This document shows, in pieces, positions 12,430 through 23,260 of a stretch of DNA of 64,000 nucleotides. Numbering within the stretch: position 1 is the first letter of the stretch; each line of letters starts with the position of its first letter. Origin of the DNA: Hevea brasiliensis (lineage: Eukaryota > Streptophyta > Magnoliopsida > Malpighiales > Euphorbiaceae); contig NC_079510.1 in the NCBI RefSeq assembly GCF_030052815.1, forward strand, positions 42,657,566 to 42,721,565, written 5' to 3'. Position numbers and translations under genes: made by a program. The notes under the pieces are model-generated. The model did not search any database. It was not told the DNA's origin and worked only from the letters and a program-made list of their open reading frames with translations.

Positions 12430-13987
12430 AGATGTGACTTATCCGCAAGTATACGGGTCATCTCAAGTAATAAAGTGATGAATCAAGTATCGTTCCCACG
12501 ATGATTTGCTGTTTGATTACTAAACTATGAATGAAGTGATTATTTGGGCTAATGATTAATGAATAAATGGTAAATGTAAATAAGCAAGGTAAATTGATTA
12601 ATTTAATTGAAATGGGTAAAGAGCAAACAAATAAATTCTAATTCTAGTTCGCAATTAAACTAAAATTAACAATGGGTAATTTAAACGAAAGTCTAATTAT
12701 GGTAAAAGTGATTCCAGAGTTGGAGGTTTATGCATAAATTAATTGGGATTTGTCTTGGGCATTCCAATTTTTAGGAAAAAATAGAGTTTGAAGGAAATTG
12801 ATTCTAAATCCCTTTGATATCTTTTTCAAGCAAATCAAAGTGTATTCTAAAATAACCAAACCTACTTTCGTATGTATTTGATTACTTTAAAACCCATTAA
12901 GTTTTGTAACCAATAATTAATTCCTCTTAAAGTCCTAGTTTATTTCTAAATCTAGGTGATTTTAAGTTCCAATCCATGATTACCCATCAATGACTTTCAC
13001 CTTTCGGTCCTTCAATCAAAGATTAACACAATACCCAATGGGTACCAACATTAGGCAAGTAAATCAAGCACACAAGGAAGGAATCAAAACTCATATTCAT
13101 ATAAAATAAGGAAATATCCAGTCCAAATCCACAAATTAATCTAAGACATATTTCCCAACTCTGAAATCTAAAGAAATTACTCACTCATGATGGTATTTAC
13201 AAGGAATATAGATGGACTAATAAAGAAAAACATGATAAAAGGACTGAAATAGGAAAACCCAGGTGGAAGAACCAAGGTCTCTGGTTCCTGGAGCTCCAAA
13301 CTCGTGCAGCAGCTCCTCTTCCAAGAGAGAATGGCGCCTCCTCTCTCTCTTTCTATTAAATTTTCTTTTCTTTTGTTTTTCCTCTCCTTCCTCTTATGGC
13401 AAAAATAAGGAAATGATGAATTTTTTATGGTCCCTAAAAGTAAATAAAAGACAAGGAGTGGATAGGAAATGAGGTGTAAAATTATCCAAGTCAGCAGCAC
13501 TATTCACGTTCTGGGCATTCTGCTTAGGGTTCGGCTTAACCCTAAGCAGCTTCTTAGCAAATTTTAGCCTTTGGTCGCACTGTCTGCTTAAGGTTAAGCA
13601 GACCTTCAACAAATCTCGGCAGACTTAGAGTAAAATGGACTTTTCTGCTCATGCTTGACTTGTGCTGCACCTTAAGCATTGCCACTTTACCCTAAGCATG
13701 ATCTTAAGCAAATTTCGGCTAGTTTGCTCTTTCAAGGCTCGATTTCTTCAACTTTCCTCCATGCTTAAAGAACTTCAAATCTCTTCAAATTATTTCCTAT
13801 TGCACTCATTGATCTTCGATTTGCCACAAAATCCTATCAAAACAACAAAAATTACGAAAATCAAATATAAAGTATCTAAAATTAACAAATAAGATAAAAT
13901 AAAGCTAAAAACATAAAATATACTAAAATATGAGGGCAAAATGGATGCAAAACTACTCTAAAATGCCTATATGAAATGAGTATAACA
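12430..13987 (-). repeat. 5' LTR of the first Athila-like element
   Basis: About 1.56 kb. It differs from the 3' LTR by about 22 scattered substitutions and lacks 12 bp near 13440. Its inner end reads AG on the plus strand where the other LTR has TG, so one terminal base has changed. The TATA-like motif near 13098-13106 has one transition relative to the 3' LTR (TATATGAAT on the minus strand), which could weaken this promoter. The LTR hairpin is kept at 13520-13549. Confidence 0.95.
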
Positions 13988-14052
13988 TGGTCTACCTAGA
14001 ACTTATATGTAACAGTTCAATGCAGTTAGATCTGATGCTCTTTTGACCGCAG

Positions 14053-14400
14053 GGATTAGTATCTGAAGCTCTTGTGGACTCTTTCAACATTCCAATGTAC
14101 TCTGTGACTCCCAAGGAGATGAGGCAGCTTGTAGAACGAAATGGGTGTTTTAGCATTGAAAGAATGGAGCCTACGGATTGTAGAACTAACCCTGACATCC
14201 CAACCACTGGATATTCAATCACGATGCGCTTCAGAGCAGGGCTGGAAGGAGTCATCACCAGACACTTTGGTGCTGAGATTATTAATGAATTGTTTGAACG
14301 ATTTCTCGAGAGAATAGATGATGTGATGCCATCCTTATTATCAAGCAACGCACAAGGATCTCAAATAACTGTTATTCTGAAACGCAAATGCTACAATTGA
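14053..14400 (+). CDS. Last exon of a SABATH carboxyl methyltransferase gene
   Basis: An AG acceptor at 14051-14052 is followed by an open frame GLVSEALVDSFNIPMYSV... to TGA at 14398-14400, 115 codons. SABATH enzymes use S-adenosylmethionine to methylate carboxyl groups of small acids such as salicylate, jasmonate, loganate or farnesoate; the motifs LVSEA.VDSFN.P.Y and FRAGLEG...FG.EI..ELFERF belong to the C-terminal part of that family. The substrate cannot be told from this exon. Earlier exons lie left of the window. Bases 1-21 plus 13993-14052 would be the remaining intron once the 14-kb element and one target copy are removed. The exon has no stop or frameshift, so it may still be used. 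Confidence 0.85.
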   Translation, partial: GLVSEALVDSFNIPMYSVTPKEMRQLVERNGCFSIERMEPTDCRTNPDIPTTGYSITMRFRAGLEGVITRHFGAEIINELFERFLERIDDVMPSLLSSNAQGSQITVILKRKCYN

Positions 14401-14869
14401 ACGCTACTGTATGACCAACTACCACTGCAGCTTTACTTGAATATCCCCCACTACAAATGTGCAGAATTGAGAATTCCAGAGAAACTAGCTAATGAATAAA
14501 GTTGGGACATTCATCGATTTATAAATATGAGGAAATTGTTAGCTGTACAGGTCCTTTTCCAGATCAAATTTCATTCAATCTAAGGATGGTTGTGCATACA
14601 TTTTTTGGCACACGATCAAGGGAAGGCATATCCTTCACGTAACATCACATAAATTGAAAATAGCAGATTCACACCTAATAGCAGATAATGCATCGAAAAT
14701 CATGCAAATCATATGCATAACCTTTCAATATCTTATAGTACATAATTTTGCCATTATGAACATAAAAGTTTACATTGTCCTGTCATCTAATTGCTATATG
14801 AACACATATCTTCACATATCTTAATCAACCTTCTAAAACTCCAAAGCAGTCCACATCTAAACAGGCAAT
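14401..14869. other. Spacer between convergent SABATH and RDR1a ends
   Basis: No gene seen. It must hold the 3' UTR of the SABATH gene and what follows the RDR1a break. RDR1 homology stops near 14918, so the 3' half of RDR1a is missing rather than hidden here. Confidence 0.7.
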
Positions 14870-16420
14870 CTAAAGGTGATAAATGTAAGACCCCTGGATC
14901 TGGATTGGCCTGTCATAAAGCATTTCCTTGAGAATGTTGGTAATCTCTCCAGAAGACATCAAATCCAGTGCCTCCAGTGCCCTTAATGGATCTATTAACA
15001 TGGCATCAAGTTGATCAACAGCTTCTCTTTGTTTTTCCTCAAAAATATGATCTGGAATACCAAGTGTAGACAGAAGAGTAATAAGTTGGCGATTCAGGAA
15101 ACAAGGCTGATACTTGCTATATGCCAAAACATCCAGTTTTGTATTTTCAGACTCGTACTTGCACATGCTCTTTCTCAATGATATTTTTTTTGATGAAGTT
15201 GAATCAACTGCCACAACACCTTTATACCCACCATACCGAATCTGAAATGCAGATGGAAAGAAACCTTTGCAGCCACATTTCAAGGCCACCTTCTTAGCAA
15301 ATTCAGCAGATATTTTCCCGATGCCATCAGAGAATAAATACTTAGTTCTGCCCCTTTCAATCTCCACATCAGGAATAATTTCCATTTCATTTCTGCTAAC
15401 AGTCAGCGTTTCAGTGGATGAACTGAAGGACTGACCCAGTTTGGCTGCATATTTAGCCACATTTCGTATCTGACGAAAGTTGCCCATCCATTCTCTTATA
15501 TCTGCAACAGTGAGTCCATATCTTGATGCAAACATCCAGCAAGAATTTTCCCGCAACTGACTAGATGAAAAGGCAAGGAACTCAAACCTTTTCTTGTCAA
15601 TAACTATTCCATTTTGGAGAATAGAGAGAAATCTTTGATAAATAGCAGTTCTCCTTTCCTTGTTTTCAGAAGCACGAGGAGATAAATCTGTTGAATGAAT
15701 TTTACCCAACTCCTCATCAACAAGAGATAGATGGAGAAAGTTATTAATATCTTCTGGAAAGTGGCGTAGCACGCGGTTTGAGACATTAATCTCTGGACCA
15801 CAAAAATACACTTTACAAGGTGTTATTTGAACCCTGCGCACATACACCAAACCAGCATCTAAGGAGATATAAGGTGATTTTGGGACGTTCTTGGATTTAT
15901 AATACTTTATATACTGTTCATTAAGCCACCTAGAAGGTTCGTAACAACATTCTTTCAAGTAATAAATTTTCTCAAGAGCATGCTCTATGTAGACAATGTT
16001 TATTCTAGTCGGATCAACCAACTTGTAAAAATTAGTATCAAGAGCTGGCCCTGGAAGGCACCCATTCTGAACCAACAAATTAACCTGAAAAAGGATCTCG
16101 TATGGCAAATCATCTGAGAAAGGACCAACAATGGGAACTAGATCCAGATTGCGAGAAAAAGCAGAACCATTCTGTAACACAAATTTGCCTTCAGTTTCAT
16201 TATAATAAGCAAAGTTCTCCTCAAATTTTGGAAGTTGAAGACTGGAAGGAAGCTCCAAACATAGTGCAGATGAATGCCCAATGAGGCATGATGGAGTGAA
16301 ATCTGTTGTCCTGACCCATTGGTCATCAGGGACATCCTTAAAATAGTTGAAAAGTGGATCCTTAAACACATTCGATGACAGGCATATCTCTTTCTCAAAA
16401 ATCCGGGGTGCACCATATAA
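14870..16420 (-). pseudogene. RDR1: RDR1a exon 2, open but cut short
   Basis: The acceptor tttttatag lies at 16421 and the exon continues in phase with LYGAP. 501 codons align with RDR1b with no stop or frameshift, including the region N-terminal to and into the RdRP domain (CGPEINVSNRVLRHFP, WMFASRYGLTVADIREWMG, FSDGIGKIS, AFQIRYGGYKGVVAVD). The aligned part ends at 14918. Staying open over 1.5 kb suggests recent loss or some remaining constraint; no catalytic aspartates are encoded. Confidence 0.9.
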
Positions 16421-17158
16421 CTATAAAAAGAAACCACATTCGCATTACAGTTTCTATTTTAAATCAGAAAATAAGTGGCGGCACAAACCTTTCAATCACT
16501 ATATGCATCACACTCAAACAAAGGACAAATGACAATTTCTCTCAAAAGCCAACCCTAACAAAGTCACAAAAAGCGACAAGGAAAATAAAAAGAAAATTAT
16601 TTCACTTAAAAAAAAAAGTCAATTTTCATGATATGCAGCTTTCAACTCCCAAACAAGTATATCCTTGGATTCTACTGCCATCATTTCTCCAAATCTATGA
16701 ATTGTAAAGTACACATTCATGCCAGCACACAAAAGCATTCCAGCTTTATCTCTGGAACGAAAAGATCCAATAGAGGTAACCTTAACCATACAAGTAACCT
16801 TAACCAAGTTCCCTGAAGTAGAAATAATACTAAGTTAAGATATCTACCATCAAGAGCATCTTAATTTGTTCTTTTTGGGATAAATAATAATTTATGTAAC
16901 ATAATTGAAGGTAGGTATAAGCCCATGTAGACAGAACAGATCCAAGTGGCACATCAAGGACAAAGATAAAAAGCAAAAAGTAAAGTAGGTCACTAAATCA
17001 AAAAGTATAAAATAATTGCAGACTGGAGAAAATAACCAAGAAACTAAATGCGATAGAAACCATCAGCCAAGAATTTAGAGAAGTCATAATTTCTAACTCA
17101 CTTGCCAAGTGCTCTGCACTCCCACATGCACAAAAATCCCTCTTTAACCATATCTTAC
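16421..17158 (-). other. RDR1a intron 1, part left of the copia element
   Basis: Intronic sequence with no supported gene. Short open frames here show no family resemblance. Confidence 0.7.
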
Positions 17159-17322
17159 TATTATTGAAAGTCAATCACTATATTATTTTTCTGTATATTC
17201 TGTATTATGTATTCCTATTTAGGATTTCTTCCTAATTAGTAGAACACAATTATAGGAATCAATTGTATATATATACCCATGTACAGATTAATTAAAATCA
17301 AGGAGAATCATCTCTTTCTACA
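17159..17322 (+). repeat. 5' LTR of decayed copia
   Basis: 164 bp. The first two bases are TA instead of TG in the 3' LTR, a single transition. It ends TACA. It lacks two short internal duplications found in the 3' LTR. Confidence 0.9.
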
Positions 17323-17721
17323 TGCTATCAGAGCAGGTCATCTATCTAGGGTGACTATTTGTTTTCACCACCCAGCTTAGGAGAAACCTTGGTCACCGAC
17401 CGGCTGTCCCTTTTGATCCGGTCGCCGGAATCCAAGCACCTGAGGCTCATGCGCCCAACTCAGGTTCTCGCCGTTTCTTCACTCGCCGACGCGTGGAGGC
17501 ACGTCTGCCGGCCGTTTGGACTCAGATCAGCATTGCCGGTGTCGCCTCAACCCCTCATTCTAACACTATGTATGTTGCCTGATCTAGTACACCATTAAAG
17601 GACTTCTGAGATTTGACTCTCAGATCCTATTTCGGTATTTACTTGATTTGTGATTTTGGGTTATTTTGCGGCTGTAAGCACTTTGGATTAGCGTTTCAGT
17701 TAGTTTTCTTTGTCTCAACAA

Positions 17722-20700
17722 ATGGCAAACAATAAGAATGTTATTTCTGATTTGATTCAGGTGATGACTAAGATCACGGAACATAAACTTAATGGTTCAA
17801 ATTACTTGGAGTGAAGTAAGACTGTTAGGGTCTATTTGCGTAGCATTGATAAGGTTGATCACCTTACTAAAGACCCACCTACTAATGATACACGGCAAAC
17901 TTGGTTAAGGGAGGATGCTCGATTGTTTTTGCAGCTTCGGAACTCGATTCACAGTGAGGTAATTAGTTTAATTAATCACTGTGAATTTGTTAAGAAATTG
18001 ATGGATTACTTAGATTTTCTGTATTCTGGTAAAGGGAATATCTCATGTATTTATGATGTTTGTAAGGAATTCTACCGTACTGAGAAAGAGGATAAGTCTC
18101 TCACGGCTTATTTTATGGATTTTAAACAGGTATATTAATATATTGTTGCCTTTTAGTTATGATGTGAAAGTTCAGCAGGTTCAACAGGAGCAACTGGCTG
18201 TTATGAGTTTTCTTGCAGGCTAAATCTCAGATTTTCTCCAGTTCTGAGATTTCCTCTTTACATGAAACGTTCACACTGGTCCTTCGTACAGAGAGTACTC
18301 AATCTTCACAGCCTGCCAGTAGTGCTCTCATTAGCCGTAATCCAAATGGACAACAAGGTAATAGAAGAGGAAGTAGAGGAGGAATTACAGGCAACAGAGG
18401 TAATCAGCGTAATGGGGAGGTTAGTTCTAATCAGGACTCAAGAGGAGTCATTTGTTATTATTGCCACGAGCCTGGCTATACAAAATATAAGTGTCCGCAA
18501 CTTCAGAGGAAAAATCAGCGATCACAGATGGCAAATATGGCGGCAGAGGATTCTATAGTATCTTCCTCTGAGAAAACTGTTTTGGTATTTGTAGAGGATT
18601 TTGCACAGTTTTCCCAGTATCAGGCATCTCTAAAGCTTACCAGTTCTCCTGTCACTGCGATCGCCGAGTCAGGTAAATCCACTACATGCCTTGTATCTTT
18701 CTCATCCAAATGGGTTATTGATTCTGGTGCGACAGATCACATGACAGGTAATTCTATTTTTCTATCTGCTTTTCAGTCTAATCTCACTTCCTCTACTGTT
18801 ACTTTAGCTGATGGTTCTACTTGTGTCATGAGTTCTGGAACTGCGAACCCGACTTCGTCAATTTCTTTGTTATATATTTTGTGTCTGCCAAAATTCTCTT
18901 TTAATCTACTTTCTGTTAGTAAACTTACTCGTTCTGTTTACTTTTTTCCTTACCAGTGTTTGTTTCAGGATCTTACGATGAAGCAGATTATTGGTAGAGG
19001 ACGTGAGTCAGGTGGTCTCTACATTCTGGAAAATCATGTACCGCGATCGCTTGTTTGCTCCAGTACTTTAAAACCTCTTGAAGCTTATTGTAGATTGGAC
19101 TATCTTTCTTTGTTCTCAGTTTTAGTCTTTATCAGTACTAGAATGTGAGTCGTGTCAGTTTGCAAAACATCATCGTTTGCCTTCTGTGTCTAGAGTCAAT
19201 AAACGGGCTTCATCCCCTTTTGAGTTAGTTCATTCTGATGTTTGCGGTCCTTGTTCTGTTACTTCTAAAACTAGATTTCGTTATTTTGTTACTTTTGTTG
19301 ATGATTACTCTCGTGTTACCTGGTTATATTTAATGAAGAAACGTTTTGAGTTGTTTTCTATCTTTTGTGTCTTTTGTAATGAAATCAAGACTCAATTTAA
19401 TATTTCTGTGCGCATTTTAAGAAGTGACAATGCCAAAGAATATTTTTTTAGCACAATTTCAGTCTTATATGACACAAAATGGCATTCTTCGTCAGCCTTC
19501 CTGTATTGATACCCCATCCCAAAATGGCATGGCCGAAAGAAAAAATTGGCATCTTCTTGAGGTAACTCGTGCTCTTCTTTTTCATATGAAAGTTCCTAAA
19601 CACTTTTAGGTGGATGCAGTTTCTATGGCATATTTTTTTATCAGTCGTATACCGTCTTCTGTCCTTAATGAGGATATTTCTTATACTGCTTTATTTCATA
19701 CAAAATCTTTATTCCCTGTTGAATCCCGTATTTTTTGTTGTACCTATTTTGTGCGTGATATTCGTCCACAGGTTACTAAATTGGATCCGAAGTCTCTCAA
19801 ATGTGTCTTCTTTGGGTACTCCTGGCTCTAAAAAGGGTACCGCTATTTCTCTCATACTCTTAATCGTTACCTTATTTCTGCAGATGTCACATTTTTTGAG
19901 TCCACTCCATTCTTTCCTCAATCATTTGTGTATGAGAGTCAGGGGGAGGAGGATGATCACTTAATATATACTGTCCAACCAATGTCTAGTCCTCTCCCAC
20001 AGCCTGTTCCTTCTGTCTCTAGACCTACTCGATCTCCCATTGTTCATGTTTATTCCAGGAGATTAGAGATTTCTGACTCAGATCCTCCACCAACTACTTG
20101 ATTGGGAGATACTGTACCTCATACTGATCATGATTCTGACCTAGACTTACCCATTGCTCTTCGTCAAAGTAAGCATTCATGCACTTACCCTATCTCTTCT
20201 TTTGCTTGTTCTCGGTGTTTTGTTACTTCTTTAGACTCTGTTCCTATCCCTAATACTGTTGGTGAGGCGCTATCTCATCCTAGCTAGTGTGCTGCTATGA
20301 AAGAGGAAATGGAGGCTTTAGATGCTAATAGTACATGGGAACTATTGCCTTTGCCCACTGATAAGAAAGCTATTACTTGAAAATGGGTATTTACAGTAAA
20401 TTATGATGGTTCTGTGGCTAGGTTAAAAGCACGCCTTGTGGCAAAAGGATATGCTCAGACATATGGGGATGATTACTCTGACACTTTTTCTCCTGTAACT
20501 AAATTTACTTCTGTTCGCTGGTTTATCTCTTTAGCAGCTACATATGATTGGCCCTTGTACCAATTGGATATCAAGAATGCTTTCCTTTATGATGATCTTC
20601 AGGAAGAGGTGTATATGGAGCAACCACCTGAGTTTGTTGCTCAGGGGGAGTTGGGTAAAGTTTGTAGGCTTCAGAAGTCTCTTTATGGCTTGAAACAAAG

Positions 20701-21778
20701 TCCTAGGGCCTGATTTGGGAGATTCAGTTAAGCAATACAGGAATTTGATATACAAAAGAGTAAGTATGATCATTCAGTATTTTATAGGCAATCTGAGGCT
20801 GCTCTAATTCTCCTGGTAGTCTATGTGGATGACATTGTCATCACTGGGAGTAACTTTGCAGGTATTTCATCTCTTAAAACCTTCCTCCAGACCCAGTTTC
20901 AGACTAAAAACTTGGGATTGTTAAAATATTTCTTGGGTATTGAAGTTATGAGAAGTAAGAAGGGTATTTTCTTGTCTCAAAGAAAATATGCCCTCGATCT
21001 ATTGACAGAGACAGAAAAATTAGGTGCTAAGCCTTGCAGTGCACCAATGACTCCAAATTTACAACTGTTAGTAGGGGATAGTGAGTTGTTTGAAGATCCA
21101 GAGAGATACAGGAGATTGATAGGAAAATTGAACTACCTTACAGTCACTCGTCTTGACATTGCTTATGTCATTAGTGTGGTAAGTCAGTTTATATCTTCCC
21201 CAACTGTTGCTCATTGGGAAGCCTTGGGACAAGTCTTGTGTTATCTGAAAGGCGCTCCAGAAAGAAGTTTGTTATATGGTAATCATGGACATTTGAATAT
21301 TGAATGTTTTTCAGATGCCGACTGGGCCGGATCTAAAGTTGACAGAAGGCCAACTACTGGATATTGCATTTTTATTGAAGGAAATTTGGTGTCTTGGAGA
21401 AGCAAGAAGCAAAGTGTAGTTTCTCGATCTAGTACTGAATAGGAATAAAGAGCCATGGCACAATCAGCATGTGAAGTAATGTGGAAATTTCAATTACTAG
21501 ATGAAACAGGTTTTAAGACCTCCTTACCTGTGAAATTGTGGTGTGATAATTAAGCTGCTCTCCATATTACGTCTAATCCGGTGTTTCATGAGCTGATCAA
21601 ACATATTGAGATTGATTGTCACTTTGTTCGTGAAAAGATTCAACAACAGATCATCTCAACAGGACACATCAAAATTGGAGAGCAGTTAGGAGATATTTTC
21701 ACAAAAGCTCTGAATGGAGCTAGGATTGACTACATTTGTAACAAGTTCGGCATGATTTACATCTATGCTCTAACTTGA
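17722..21778 (+). pseudogene. Copia gag-pol remnant with many stops
   Basis: Starts at ATG 17722 (MANNKNVISDLIQ). A zinc knuckle near 18455-18495 reads CYYCHEPGYTKYKC, with Tyr where the knuckle needs His. The protease motif DSGATDHMTG is near 18720, the integrase core HSDVCGP...FVDDYSR near 19230-19310, RT KARLVAKGYAQ near 20425 and YVDD near 20822, and RNase H ADWAGS near 21315. Stops with a clear parental codon: TGA 17812 (Trp), TAG 19607 (Trp), TAA 19829 (Gln), TAG 20285 (Trp), TGA 20711 (Trp), TAA 21551 (Gln). All six are C:G to T:A changes. Confidence 0.9.
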
Positions 21779-21785
21779 GGGGGAG

Positions 21786-21970
21786 TGTTATGGAAAGTCA
21801 ATCACTATATTATTTCTCTGTATATTCTGTATTCTGTATTCTGTATTCCTATTTAGGATTTCTTATTTAGGATTTCTTCCTAATTAGTAGAACACAATTA
21901 TAGGAATCAATTGTATATATATAACCATGTACAGATTAATTAAAATCAAGGAGAATCATCTCTTTTTACA
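21786..21970 (+). repeat. 3' LTR of decayed copia
   Basis: 185 bp, TGTTATGG...TTACA. It is longer than the 5' LTR because of repeats of ctgtatt and a duplicated atttaggatttctt unit near 21825-21880. Confidence 0.9.
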
Positions 21971-22733
21971 CATACACATCATCACATGTCACATACTGGC
22001 ACTACTCTCTGCTAATCAGCACAACTTTTTATAATCCAATAGCTAATTATTTGCCTTAAATCTACACTGAACTTCAAAATTTGTATGTTTAAAAAATTGG
22101 ATTGAGATAGCTACCCAGGAAACCAAAGCCCGAACTAATGGGAACTCTAAACACATGTCAGGCCACCAAGAAAAAAAAAAAAACTTACTTGATTTAGAGT
22201 ATATAAAATTTATTAGAAAGACCAGTAAGAAAGTTGCAATAGCAATGCAAACACAAGAATATCAATATTATGTTGATAACACCACCGTCCCCTCTCATTT
22301 GTGCAATAAGGTATATATGTATTTCCAAGGATCAAGAAAACCCAGTAAGTATGTTAAAACAAGCACATAAAGCACACACAATCACGCAATTATACAGTGT
22401 AAAGAAGAAAAGAAGAATGAACACAAAGATATACATGGTTTGACGGTAAGATTTATGTCACAAACTGTGATTAAAAAGAGCAATATACAATCACTTTCTC
22501 AAACCCTAAGCCATTGTGTTTTCCTAATTTCTCACAATACTGCAACTGGTTCATACCGGCTCATGCCCTTCACGACCACCACTTATCTCACAAAATATTT
22601 CACGATATTTTTCATGAAAACATTCAAATGTCCAAAATTCAAGCCACACTTCAAATAATAAATAAACATGGCTTCTAGAGTATCAAGAGAAAGTAATTCA
22701 ATCATTCCAAAATAAATAAGACATTGAAGTAAC
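21971..22733 (-). other. RDR1a intron 1, part right of the copia element
   Basis: Intronic, no gene. A block around 22367-22640 (gaacacaaagatatacatggttt... and gatttatgtcac...) resembles 55130-55440 and looks like a copy of one dispersed repeat, perhaps an old LTR or TRIM. Confidence 0.55.
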
Positions 22734-23244
22734 CTGAATTAGAAGATATTTCACAGATTGACCACGCGGACGATGCAGCACCATCTGCCAGATATTCTCA
22801 TATAAAAGGTCAAGCTTGTACTCTACTGGATGATGAGACAGAAAAAAAGTGTAATATTTTCATTTCAAATTCAATATTCACCGAAACATCTGTCCCTTTC
22901 CACAGAACATAAAACTCTTCTTTTGATATCTGACATCCAAAATGCAGTGTTATATGTTCCATGCTGTGCAAACATGTCCTCGGCTTTGGTACAATATCAG
23001 TGTCCATGACCCGAGCCTTGAGATATGAAGTATCATGCCAAAGGCTTTCATTAGTCAGAGAGATAATATATTCAGCAGCTCTGACAGTCGTAAATTGAAC
23101 AATAGCATATTTTCTTGGACCCCCCTTTTCCCTGATCTTCATAGCATAGACTGTTCCTTCACCTGTATATGATTCCAAAAAGTCCTTAACTTCATCTACA
23201 GTCACATTAGAAGGGAATCCATATACTTGAATTGTCTTACCCAT
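22734..23244 (-). pseudogene. RDR1: RDR1a exon 1 (RRM-like N-terminus, frameshifted)
   Basis: It starts MGKTIQVYGFPSN, aligned with MAKTVSLYGFPS of RDR1b. A 5' UTR intron acceptor lies at 23261-23262, 16 bases before the ATG. The Trp that is a stop in RDR1b is intact here (YVLWKG). The frame is lost within 22831-22870 by a net +1 or -2 change; in the shifted frame the family sequence resumes (EYKLDLLYENIWQ) up to the donor cag|gtt at 22734/22733. Confidence 0.88.
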
Positions 23245-23260
23245 CCAAGCAATTCTTACT

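Larger units (their letters stand above)
22..13987 (-). mobile_element. Complete Athila-like Ty3/gypsy LTR retrotransposon
   Basis: A 14-kb element read on the minus strand. LTRs lie at 22-1591 (3' LTR) and 12430-13987 (5' LTR). The 5-bp target duplication tggtc is at 17-21 and 13988-13992. In order on the minus strand: primer binding site for tRNA-Asp, an intact gag-pol frame, about 1 kb without a frame, a third ORF with two stops, about 2.2 kb of non-coding DNA with repeated polypurine tracts, and the 3' LTR. The order protease-RT-RNase H-integrase marks Ty3/gypsy; the extra ORF after pol and the integrase core motif [11 protein letters not shown] match the Athila clade. By eye the LTRs differ at about 22 positions plus a 12-bp gap (about 1.4 percent), nearly all transitions, so the insertion is fairly recent. 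It lies antisense in the presumed last intron of a SABATH gene. Confidence 0.95.
17159..21970 (+). mobile_element. Decayed Ty1/copia retrotransposon in RDR1a intron 1
   Basis: A 4.8-kb element on the plus strand, antisense to RDR1a. The 5' LTR is 17159-17322 and the 3' LTR 21786-21970. The flanks are cttac (17154-17158) and catac (21971-21975), a 5-bp duplication with one change. The primer site right after the 5' LTR (17323-17334, tgctatcagagc) is one base from the initiator-Met type tggtatcagagc. A G-rich tract (gagggggag) precedes the 3' LTR. The domain order gag, protease, integrase, RT, RNase H is that of copia. The coding part is riddled with stops. Confidence 0.93.
14870..23260 (-). 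pseudogene. RDR1: RDR1a: truncated RNA-dependent RNA polymerase 1 copy
   Basis: RDR1 makes double-stranded RNA from single-stranded templates in plant antiviral silencing. This copy has exon 1 at 23244-22734 (ATG at 23244, 511 nt) and part of exon 2 at 16420-14870. The lengths show breakage: exon 1 of the sister copy is 516 nt, and here the frame shifts within 22831-22870, so residues after that site are read out of frame unless splicing rescues them. Intron 1 is 6313 bp because a copia element sits in it; in RDR1b it is 98 bp. Homology ends after the ILKEML motif, 501 codons into exon 2, and is followed by 15 unrelated residues and a stop. The catalytic exon with DLDGD and the C-terminal exon are absent. 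Confidence 0.9.

Noticed and set aside
14870..14917. Alternative last exon of RDR1a giving a real short protein isoform
   Set aside because: The 15 residues after ILKEML match nothing I know and the tgacag nearby could be chance; truncation is simpler.
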